From Galeopsis tetrahit (taxonomy: Eukaryota; Streptophyta; Magnoliopsida; Lamiales; Lamiaceae), in the NCBI GenBank assembly GCA_963675135.1, contig OY776124.1, positions 15,638,677 through 15,702,676 on the forward strand: a stretch of 64,000 nt of DNA, written 5' to 3'. The notes beneath the pieces are model-generated. The model did not search any database and was not told the origin of the DNA. It saw only the letters and a list, made by a program, of their open reading frames with translations. Below are positions 56,301 to 64,000 of the stretch, in pieces (position 1 is the stretch's first letter; the number at the start of each line of letters is the position of its first letter). The position numbers were made by a program, and so were the translations under genes.

Positions 56301-57173
56301 TGTAGATGTTGTTAATTCTTAAATGCTTTAACATTATCAACAACATCTTAATTTGACCTTCCTTGATTTATTCTAAGTCTTTTCTGAAATGTTACATTAA
56401 ATGTTGTACTAAATGCTCTCACATTCAGGAACGATTCTAGAAGCTTCTACAAGAGTCTGGAACCTGGAAGATTCCAGAAGGTTGGAGAAGGTGCTAGAAG
56501 GCTTTGGAGCATTGTAGAACGACCTGGAAGATGGCAGAATGATCTAGAAAGATCATGGAGGTTGAGGTCCTAAAAAATAGGATCTCATAATGGAAGGATC
56601 TAGAAGCTGTGTATTTCTCTATAAATACCGCCAGAACCTCTCATTTCAAAGTATGCACTATTCGAGTAACACCTCCTTGAGCGTTCAACCCTAGTTAGGA
56701 GTTATGGTCAGTAGTTGTATCTTTTAACGTACGCCGAGGGATACCGCCTTCCAGTGTACTTTGTTCTAGTCTTGAATCGAGTGAGAGTGAATCACAAGAT
56801 TAGATTAGTTCTTTAGACAGTGTTTTACACTTAAGTCTGTTTGCGGATTCAGGCACCTGCCTCGATTGTAGTTTCCGTTTGTGGAATGTTGAAGTAATTG
56901 CTGAGACATTTCACACGACATTTTTGTATAACTTAGGAACTAAGTTACTTTTCGTCGTAAGGCTTAGCATAGGTTTTGTTATTAATAAAATCTATGTTAA
57001 AAATTATTCCATTGTGTTCGTATTGTGTTTTAGTGTTTTAGACTTCCGCTGTGTACTGTGTTTACTTATTCACATTCTATTAGAGTTAATGCTACACTAA
57101 TTGTCACAACATTCAGTGTAACATTGTTCTGTTTTTTACTTAAACACTAGATACCACCCCACACACACTTTCA
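56301..57173 (+). repeat. Copia-2 5' LTR
   Basis: TGTAGATGTTGTTAATTC ... CACACACTTTCA, 873 bp, homologous to the Copia-1 LTR read on its minus strand. The primer site starts two bases after it. Confidence 0.93.
56435..56627 (+). promoter_or_regulatory. Copia-2 LTR promoter: two perfect heat-shock-element trimers and a TATA box
   Basis: TTCTAGAAGCTTC at 56435-56447 (TTC-nn-GAA-nn-TTC) and GAAGATTCCAGAA at 56467-56479 (GAA-nn-TTC-nn-GAA) are both perfect three-unit HSEs. A gapped copy, GAAGATGGCAGAA (about 56527-56539), keeps the outer units. TATAAATA is at 56620-56627. This arrangement upstream of the TATA box resembles heat-activated Copia LTRs such as Arabidopsis ONSEN. Heat response is inferred and not shown. 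Confidence 0.7.
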
Positions 57174-57174
57174 G

Positions 57175-57187
57175 TTGGTATCAGAGC
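57175..57187 (+). other. Copia-2 primer binding site
   Basis: TTGGTATCAGAGC, complementary to initiator Met-tRNA, directly after the 5' LTR. Confidence 0.93.
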
Positions 57188-57247
57188 CGATACCTGACGA
57201 CACTAGGTTAGATCCTTGCTTAAAGTGTGTTTTAGTTTATGTTAGCA

Positions 57248-60200
57248 ATGGAAACACATCACATATCCACAGCACTTAGGCCACCCGTTTTAGATGGTTC
57301 AAATTATGCTTATTGGAAGCCTAAGATGCGAATGTACATCAAGTCAATTGATGAACGTGCTTGGAGGACTATTCTTACAGGTTGGGACGTACCAAAGAAT
57401 CCAGCAGATGCCGATGGTGAAATTCAACTTAAGAAAGAAGTTGATTGGACAGCCGATGAGATAACAACAGCAGGATATAATTCTAAAGCCTTAAATGCTA
57501 TTTTTACTTCTGTTGATACCTCTATGTTTAAAATTATATCTAACTGTTCTACTTCTAAGGATGCATGGGACAGGTTACAAGAGCATTGTGAAGGTTCCGA
57601 TAGTGTTCGAAGGACAAAGCTTCGAATGTTGGGGACAAAGTTTGAGAATCTCCGAATGAGGGAAGATGAAACCATTTCATCCTACAACGAAAGGTTAAGT
57701 GAGATTATTAATGAATCACATTCTCTTGGTGACCCTATTTCAAATGTTAGAGTAGTACATAAGATATTAAGGTCTGTTCCTAAAAGATTTGATGCTAAAA
57801 TTTGTGCTATTGAAGAGGCAAAAGATACTGATAAGTTGAGTCAAAATGAATTAGTGAGTATTCTTAGAACCTATGAAATAAACACTAATCAAACTGATGA
57901 AGCTAAAGATGATAAAAAAGTTGTTGTTTTTAAAGGAGAGACATCAAACAAATCTGAGATTCAGCCTATCATTACTGAGGTTGATTCGGATGAGGAATTG
58001 CTTGATGAATGCCTTAACAATCCTGACAGCATTGCTCTTCTTACAAAGCATTTTAATAAAATTCTTAAGAAGTCTATGCATAAATCTAAAGGAAACATTC
58101 AGCCTAAGATCCAAATCAACACATCAACACCACAACCAGAAAGGAGGAAGAGTCAATTCACACCAAGACCATCAAAGAGTGAAGGTAAACCAAGGTATGA
58201 TCCTGAATTTAGAAAATCAGTTCAATGCAATGCATGTTCTGGTTATGGACACTATGCAAATAAGTGTGCCAATACCAGACTAAAGCAAAAACTGAATTTT
58301 AGTGCTACCTTGAGTGATGAATCTGATAATGATGATCTTGATGAGTTTAATGAAAATGAAAGTGCTCATTTTACCAGAATTGATTATAATGATTCCTCAG
58401 ATGATGATCTGGATGATACAGATTCTGATGTTGCACCTGATGTCTTCACATCTACAGTAACATCAAAACAGAGTCACCCAGATTTGAACTGTTTTAATGG
58501 CTTTGTTGATGATGCAGGAAAAAGGATTGATGATGAGACATATCAGAAATTGTTAGATGATTGGAACTCTCAGAAACTCTCTCTGAATTCTTTGAATAAA
58601 GAGAATGAGGATCTAAAAGACACAATCACTAAGCTAGAAGTCTTACTTACCAGAAGAGATCTTGAAGTTTGTAAACTGAAGGAGAAATTGATCAACTCTA
58701 CTTTAAGTTTCAAAAAGTTTTCCAAGAGTGCTTCTACAGTGAATGATGCTATAGCTACTGGTAAATCTAATAATTATGGTTTAGGTTATGATGGTGAAAC
58801 TGCTTCTATTTCTGAAAATTTTAGAAAACCTGTAAAATTCGTGAAGGCAAATGCTAGCACATCTGGTGTAACATCTGCACAAACAGATTCTCACAAGGTT
58901 AAAAGGAAGTATATTTGTCATTATTGCTTTAAATATGGTCATATTCGTCCCTTCTGCTTGAAAATGTTTAAAGATTTGAGAGCTGAATTTAAGTCATTCA
59001 GAATGTCTTCACATCCTAGGAAACATTCTGTGAAATCTGCATGGAAATCAAAAGTTACCTGTAATGTTGTTCACACATCCTTGAAAGCATGTTTACCTGG
59101 TCTATGGTATTTTGATAGTGGTTGTTCTAGACATATGACAGGACAAATAGACTACTTATCTGATTATGTGACCTTGAATGGTGGTAATGTTACATATGGT
59201 GGTGGATCAAAAGGAAAGATAATAGGAAAAGGAACTTTGAATGTTAAAGGTTTTCCTAAGCTTAAAAATGTTTTGCATGTTGATGGCTTACTTGCTAATC
59301 TGATTAGTATTAGTCAACTTTGTGATGATAATTTGCATGTAAAATTTGACAAAGAGTCTTGCTATGTTCTTAATGAAGATGATGATTGTGTAATGACTGG
59401 TATTAGGTCTGCAGATAACTGTTATCTTATTGGAACTAATGTATGCAATTTGTCAAAACATGATGAGAATGTCTTATGGCACCAAAGATTAGGACATGTA
59501 AATTACAGGTCAATGAAGAAACTAATCACATCAGACGCAATCAAAGGACTACCTAAACTGAGTTTCCAGAATACCACTGTATGTGGATCATGCCAGAAAG
59601 GTAAACAGGTAAGAGTGCCGCATAGAATGCTGTCACATTGTTCTACACATCGATGTTTTGAATTGTTGCACATGGATTTGATGGGTCCTATGGAAACTGA
59701 AAGCATTGGAGGTAAGAGATATTCCTTAGTTGTGGTAGATGATTTTTCTAGATATACTTGGATTGAGTTTTTAAGAGATAAATCTGAAACATTTGCTGCT
59801 TTTAAAGTTCTCTATAAAAGGTTCAAAAATGTGTTTAACTTAAAAGTTGGCCGTAGTAGAACTGATCATGGTAGGGAATTTGAGAATAGCATGTTTAATG
59901 ATTTCTGTGATAAGAAAGGTATCTTGCAAGAATATTCATCTCCTAAAACTCCACAACAAAATGGAATTGTTGAAAGAAAGAATAGAACTTTACAAGAAAT
60001 GGCAAGAGTCATGCTTTTATCTAAAAGTCTTTCTAAAAGATTTTGGGCTGAAGCATTAAATACAGCATGTCATATCATTAATAGAGTTTATATTCGATCT
60101 GGTACTAATCAAACACCTTATGAGATTCTGAATGTTAGAAAACCAAGTGTAAAATATTTTCATGTATTTGGTTGTGTGTGTTATATTCTGAATGATAGGG

Positions 60201-62182
60201 ATCAACTTCACAAGTTTGATTCTAAAAGTGATAAAGGTTTCTTTTTAGGCTATTCTAGAAATAGTAAAGCTTATAGAGTTTATAACCTTAGGACTAACAC
60301 TGTTCAAGAATCTGTTAATGTTGTGTTTGATGATGATAAAGGTCTTACAGATGATAAAGATGAAGAGGATGTATCACAAGTCACTGACAATTCTGAGAAT
60401 ACACTGAAGTCTGATAATGCTGCACCAAATGCTAACACATCTGGAGCAACATCTACAGAACAGACAGTTGTAATTCCACAGAATGATCAGTATGTTCCCA
60501 AAACGAATCCTTCTTCAAGAATGGGGAAAAGTCATCCTTCTGACCAGATCATAGGCGATGCTGCAGTTGGAGTGCAAACAAGAGGAAGAATAAGATCGAA
60601 TAAGGTAGATGTGGTAAGAACAATATGCATGTCTTCTATTTGCAATGTTGTGAATGCTGAGTGTTACTATTCTGAAATTGAACCTAAAAATGTAAATGAA
60701 GCATTAACTGATGAAAATTGGATAAATGTTATGCATGAGGAACTTAATCAGTTTGAAAGAAATGAAGTTTGGACACTTGTTCCAAGACCTAGTCATACTA
60801 ATGTCATTGGAACAAAGTGGATTTATAAGAACAAAACTGATGAGTCTGGAAACATTGTTAGGAACAAAGCTAGGTTAGTTGCACAAGGTTACACCCAAGT
60901 TGAAGGTGTTGATTTTGATGAAACTTTTGCACCCGTTGCTAGGATAGAATCTATTAGATTATTACTAGCAATTGCATGTTTTATTGATATTAAACTACAT
61001 CAAATGGATGTAAAAGCTGCATTCTTAAATGGCATATTAAATGAAGAAGCATATGTAGAACAGCCTAAAGGTTTTGAAGATCCACAATACCCGGATCATG
61101 TGTACAAACTAAAGAAAGCATTGTATGGTCTAAAACAAGCTCCTAGAGCATGGTATGGTAGGCTTACGGACTTTCTTTTAGAATATGGATTTATTAGAGG
61201 AGAAGCCGATAGGACTTTGTTTATTAAGCACACTGGAGAAGGATTACTAATTGCTCAAATATATGTTGATGACATTGTGTTTGGTTCAACATGTGATAAA
61301 ATGCTGAACAGATTTGTTGAAGCAATGACAGCCACATTTGAGATGAGTATGGTTGGAGACTTGAATTATTTTTTAGGTCTTCAAATCAAGCAATGTAAGG
61401 ATGGTATTTTCTTCTCTCAAGGTAAGTATGCTAAAAACTTAGTCAAACGGTTTGGTCTTGAAAGCTCAAAAGTAATGAAAACACCTATGGGTTCTACTTT
61501 GAAACTTTGCAAAGACAATGGTGGAAAGGATGTTGATCCAACATTGTATAGATCCATGATAGGTAGCTTACTTTATCTAACCTCTAGTAGACCTGACATT
61601 ATGTATAGTGTGTGTGTTTGTGCTAGGTACCAAGCAAATCCAAAGTGGAGGATAATCAGATACGTTTCAGGTACAAGTGAACTAGGGATATGGTACACTA
61701 AGGACACCAACAACACATTGATTGGATACAGTGATGCGGATTGGGCTGGAGACATTGATGACAGAAAGAGTACAAGTGGAGGATGTTTCTACGTGGGGAA
61801 CAATCTTGTGTCTTGGCATAGCAAGAAACAAAATTGTGTTTCTCAATCCACTGCCGAGTCTGAATACATAGCTGCAGGAAGTTGTTGCACACAGCTATTG
61901 TGGTTAAGTAAGATGTTTCATGACTATCGAATTGAAAACAATATCCTCACAATTTTCTGTGATAACACAAGTGCTATTAACATATCTAAGAATCCGGTAC
62001 AACACTCACTCACTAAGCACATTAGCATTAGACATCATTTTATGAGAGATTTAGTGGAGAAGAACATAGTTAAGTTGGAATATGTGCCTACTGAAAATCA
62101 AAATGCAGATATATTTACTAAGGCTCTTGACCATGAGAGATTCTCATTTTTGAGGAAATCTCTTGGTATGTGTAATATCTGA
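57248..62182 (+). CDS. Copia-2 gag-pol polyprotein, uninterrupted 1644 codons
   Basis: I take ATG 57248 (METHHIS) because the upstream ATG at 57239 is ATA in Copia-1. Gag (about 1-600) has the UBN2-like region (SNYAYWKPKMRMY, SYNERLSEIINES) and two CCHC knuckles (Cys327, CNACSGYGHYANKC; Cys557, CHYCFKYGHIRPFC). Protease DSG is at 623. GAG-pre-integrase LWHQRLGH is at about 743. Integrase Asp810, Asp873 and Glu909 have the D,D-35-E spacing. In reverse transcriptase, YVDD is at 1339-1342. RNase H includes Asp1496 (YSDADWAGD) and TAESEY. Beside Copia-1, about seven residues are missing in frame after ANPK (near 61644), between reverse transcriptase and RNase H. The single frame without a stop between gag and pol is usual for Copia. 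It would make capsid and replicate the element through RNA. Confidence 0.95.
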   Translation: METHHISTALRPPVLDGSNYAYWKPKMRMYIKSIDERAWRTILTGWDVPKNPADADGEIQLKKEVDWTADEITTAGYNSKALNAIFTSVDTSMFKIISNCSTSKDAWDRLQEHCEGSDSVRRTKLRMLGTKFENLRMREDETISSYNERLSEIINESHSLGDPISNVRVVHKILRSVPKRFDAKICAIEEAKDTDKLSQNELVSILRTYEINTNQTDEAKDDKKVVVFKGETSNKSEIQPIITEVDSDEELLDECLNNPDSIALLTKHFNKILKKSMHKSKGNIQPKIQINTSTPQPERRKSQFTPRPSKSEGKPRYDPEFRKSVQCNACSGYGHYANKCANTRLKQKLNFSATLSDESDNDDLDEFNENESAHFTRIDYNDSSDDDLDDTDSDVAPDVFTSTVTSKQSHPDLNCFNGFVDDAGKRIDDETYQKLLDDWNSQKLSLNSLNKENEDLKDTITKLEVLLTRRDLEVCKLKEKLINSTLSFKKFSKSASTVNDAIATGKSNNYGLGYDGETASISENFRKPVKFVKANASTSGVTSAQTDSHKVKRKYICHYCFKYGHIRPFCLKMFKDLRAEFKSFRMSSHPRKHSVKSAWKSKVTCNVVHTSLKACLPGLWYFDSGCSRHMTGQIDYLSDYVTLNGGNVTYGGGSKGKIIGKGTLNVKGFPKLKNVLHVDGLLANLISISQLCDDNLHVKFDKESCYVLNEDDDCVMTGIRSADNCYLIGTNVCNLSKHDENVLWHQRLGHVNYRSMKKLITSDAIKGLPKLSFQNTTVCGSCQKGKQVRVPHRMLSHCSTHRCFELLHMDLMGPMETESIGGKRYSLVVVDDFSRYTWIEFLRDKSETFAAFKVLYKRFKNVFNLKVGRSRTDHGREFENSMFNDFCDKKGILQEYSSPKTPQQNGIVERKNRTLQEMARVMLLSKSLSKRFWAEALNTACHIINRVYIRSGTNQTPYEILNVRKPSVKYFHVFGCVCYILNDRDQLHKFDSKSDKGFFLGYSRNSKAYRVYNLRTNTVQESVNVVFDDDKGLTDDKDEEDVSQVTDNSENTLKSDNAAPNANTSGATSTEQTVVIPQNDQYVPKTNPSSRMGKSHPSDQIIGDAAVGVQTRGRIRSNKVDVVRTICMSSICNVVNAECYYSEIEPKNVNEALTDENWINVMHEELNQFERNEVWTLVPRPSHTNVIGTKWIYKNKTDESGNIVRNKARLVAQGYTQVEGVDFDETFAPVARIESIRLLLAIACFIDIKLHQMDVKAAFLNGILNEEAYVEQPKGFEDPQYPDHVYKLKKALYGLKQAPRAWYGRLTDFLLEYGFIRGEADRTLFIKHTGEGLLIAQIYVDDIVFGSTCDKMLNRFVEAMTATFEMSMVGDLNYFLGLQIKQCKDGIFFSQGKYAKNLVKRFGLESSKVMKTPMGSTLKLCKDNGGKDVDPTLYRSMIGSLLYLTSSRPDIMYSVCVCARYQANPKWRIIRYVSGTSELGIWYTKDTNNTLIGYSDADWAGDIDDRKSTSGGCFYVGNNLVSWHSKKQNCVSQSTAESEYIAAGSCCTQLLWLSKMFHDYRIENNILTIFCDNTSAINISKNPVQHSLTKHISIRHHFMRDLVEKNIVKLEYVPTENQNADIFTKALDHERFSFLRKSLGMCNI

Positions 62183-63135
62183 ATAATTCTTGAGAGGATG
62201 TTGTCACAAATGCGGTAGCATTTGGGACAACAGCCTAAGGTGGTATAGTTATTATAGATTTGATTTATTTCTTATTTTCGTTGAATAATTCCTTTGTAAA
62301 ATATTCTTGAATCTGAAATTTGTTTGTGCAAAAATAGGCATGTACTACACCTCTCAAAAACTTAAAAAATTGAGAATGTTACAGCATACTAAAAGATGTA
62401 CCAATTCACTGAGTAACTATGGAGCACGGAGTTCGCTACTACGATGCCTTCTTTTCAAAAGGTGAATTTGGTAAAAACATCAAGAGGTTCGTAATCCATT
62501 AAGTAAGTATGGGGCACGGAGTTCGCTACTACGATGTACTCTACAGGAACAATGGATCAATACGAATTAGATGCTGTAGCACAAAAAGAAGAAATGCAAT
62601 GAAGAGAAAAATGCTGAAAAAAATTGGCTACATTGGATAGGTCAAACCTGTGAAAAACCAATGTTGAGGTGTATGTCAAATCCTTGAGCACAACATTACA
62701 TGATTCAATTATATTTTTATAAGTTGTAATTATTTAATTAATTGTGGGAATTTATTTTATTTATTTATAATTATACTAACCACGTTCTTTTTATTATTTC
62801 AGATTATACACATTTTTTATTTTTAATTAATTCTAGAATATTCTTAATTTAATTAATTAATTAAGATTTTACCCCACTAACTCACCCATGATTTACTTGT
62901 GGCTGAATTTGTGGAGCATTATCCATTCAATCTAGAATTTTCTTTAAGTCAAGCCTTAATCACACGTACATTATTCCAACTACTAAGCTCTCTCTATATA
63001 AATACTCCCATTTCATGTTTTTCTAAGCTTTGTAATTAATTGAGTAAGTTGAGTATTAGTTTTGCAGATTTTGTTATAAGATATTTTGTGTTTATCTCGA
63101 TTCTTGTGTTGGTTCTTTTCGAATTCTTGGTTTAA
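62183..63135 (+). other. Copia-2 spacer between pol and extra ORF
   Basis: Non-coding, about 950 bp. Contains the paired repeat (62417-62536) and AT-rich sequence. A TATATAAATACT motif at about 62994-63005 lies 130 bp before the extra ORF and could be a separate promoter. Confidence 0.6.
62417..62536 (+). repeat. Paired direct repeat after Copia-2 pol
   Basis: Two roughly 29-bp copies sharing GCACGGAGTTCGCTACTACG, at 62417-62446 and 62507-62536, 90 bp apart. The same pair and spacing are kept in Copia-1 (13159-13278). Confidence 0.8.
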
Positions 63136-64000
63136 ATGGCAGGAAACAAGAAATTAAACTCACAGAAACCAAACTCTCCCAACTCACAACCGTCATCTTC
63201 ATCCCTCTCTAATCTGCATACTCTAGCTTCCATGGCTGCTTCACACGAAAATTCACCCCCAACTGCCACAACCGTCACACCCACTCCAGCTACTCCGATA
63301 ACCATCCACATCCCAAACCAAGCTACACTCTCCGAGCTGAGCCAGGCGGTTGAGAATTTTTCTCAATCGATGAGATCACCTAATCCACCCATCCTCACGA
63401 TTGGTGATATGTCCATTGACATCTCTCACTACTTGCGCACCCAAGAAGTGATCACTACTGCACCTTCTTCATCCACAGCCGAAAAGCCCCAAATTCCGAG
63501 CCCTAACGCTGAAACAGAGGCCCCGACTGCTGCCTCTATGGGGGAGACTGAAAAGGAGATTGAAGAATCCCCTGTTGCTGAGTCAAAGGAGCCGTCGAAT
63601 GCGGAGACATCCGACAATGAGGACGCTCAAATGGAGGATGCTGAAGAATCCGACAAAACCGACTCTGAAATCTCGAAATCCGACTCTGAACCGATTCCTT
63701 TCAAGAGGAATGCTGAAGAGAAGAAGAGAAAGAGGAGCCCAGTTCCAAGAAGACGATCAGGTCGAGTTTTTACTCGAGTTGATTACTCAGAATCTTTGAG
63801 GAAGAAGAAGAAGCTAGGTGGTGATGTTGCTGAACCAATTCAGGTCTTCTCTGAATCTGAAGAAGAAGTGGTGATTGAGAAGCCAACTAAGAAGAAAGCT
63901 GATCCTAAGGGGAAGGGAAAGGCAAAGGTTGATGCTGTTCGAACAATGCCTGAAGAACCAGAACATGATTCTGATTCTGAAATGGAGATTTGTCTCAGGG
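63136..64000 (+). CDS. Copia-2 extra ORF (5' part, open at window edge)
   Basis: ATG 63136 (MAGNKKLNSQK) follows an in-frame TAA immediately, fixing the start. It is open for 288 codons to the end of the window. It is homologous to the Copia-1 extra ORF: shared LASMA, a short ILTIGDMSIDIS block, acidic NEDAQMEDAEESD, basic KKRKRSPVPRRRSGR (NLS-like), then RVFTRVDYSES and EPIQVFSESEEE. The N-terminal half is Ser/Thr/Pro-rich. Sequence between these blocks varies freely while the blocks stay, which suggests selection on the protein. Function unknown; see the Copia-1 entry for the C-terminal domain. Confidence 0.85.
   Translation, partial: MAGNKKLNSQKPNSPNSQPSSSSLSNLHTLASMAASHENSPPTATTVTPTPATPITIHIPNQATLSELSQAVENFSQSMRSPNPPILTIGDMSIDISHYLRTQEVITTAPSSSTAEKPQIPSPNAETEAPTAASMGETEKEIEESPVAESKEPSNAETSDNEDAQMEDAEESDKTDSEISKSDSEPIPFKRNAEEKKRKRSPVPRRRSGRVFTRVDYSESLRKKKKLGGDVAEPIQVFSESEEEVVIEKPTKKKADPKGKGKAKVDAVRTMPEEPEHDSDSEMEICLR

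Larger units (their letters stand above)
56301..64000 (+). mobile_element. Copia-2: young-looking Sirevirus-like Copia element, 3' end beyond window
   Basis: 5' LTR 56301-57173, primer site 57175-57187, gag-pol 57248-62182, paired repeat 62417-62536, extra ORF from 63136 to the window edge. Same family as Copia-1, and gag-pol is uninterrupted here. It inserted into Copia-3 gag; the preceding five bases TTGAC should be repeated after its 3' LTR, outside the window. Confidence 0.93.

Noticed and set aside
1..64000. A novel host defence or metabolic gene system
   Set aside because: All recognisable coding sequence belongs to transposable elements or decayed B3 fragments. No operon-like or clustered host genes are present.

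Overview
This window is transposable-element DNA from a plant nuclear genome, almost certainly a eudicot. The evidence is AT-rich sequence, spliced CACTA-type transposase genes, Sirevirus-like Copia retrotransposons, a MULE, hAT and Stowaway MITEs, and relics of a plant-specific B3-domain gene. I see no intact host gene. The only host-type coding sequence is three decayed B3 fragments. I cannot name the species.

Layout, left to right. (1) 1-1624 is the end of a CACTA element (CACTA-1) that cut into a Copia gag gene (1625-2432), whose 5' LTR lies near 2521-2737. (2) 4297-8249 is a decayed MULE transposase gene, minus strand. It is split by a 725-bp hAT MITE (6951-7675) that carries five tandem copies of a plant snRNA-type promoter element. 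(3) 8443-27455 is a three-layer nest: a CACTA remnant (CACTA-3) split by a Sirevirus-like Copia (Copia-1, 8831-26888, TSD AATTG), itself split in its reverse transcriptase by CACTA-4 (14981-22493, TSD TTT). (4) 27456-35590 and 42348-44100 are locally duplicated non-coding DNA with B3 pseudogene fragments. One duplicate received a Stowaway MITE (35105-35357) and a 6.76-kb CACTA element (CACTA-2, 35591-42347, TSD GAA). The other duplicate still shows both empty sites. (5) 45300-56300 is a decayed Copia (Copia-3, minus strand). Copia-2 (56301 to beyond 64000, plus strand) inserted in its gag. Copia-2 has one uninterrupted 1644-codon gag-pol frame.

How the parts work. Copia-1 and Copia-2 share a layout: LTR, initiator-Met tRNA primer site, gag-pol, a paired direct repeat, then a second long ORF between pol and the 3' LTR. 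That ORF has an acidic/serine-rich N-terminal half, a basic NLS-like block and, in Copia-1, a C-terminal domain resembling the 'putative plant transposon protein' family. CACTA-2 carries a TNP2-type transposase whose exons join in frame at visible splice sites. CACTA-4 has kept an En/Spm Transposase_24-type gene and a DUF4216 exon but no recognisable TNP2 core, so it is probably non-autonomous.

Most worth a second look: the snRNA-type USE/TATA array in the hAT MITE, two perfect trimeric heat-shock elements in the Copia-2 LTR, the conserved extra ORF and paired repeat of the Copia family, and the exon duplications and higher-order minisatellite inside CACTA-4. Splice sites, domain names and repeat borders were judged by eye and not computed.
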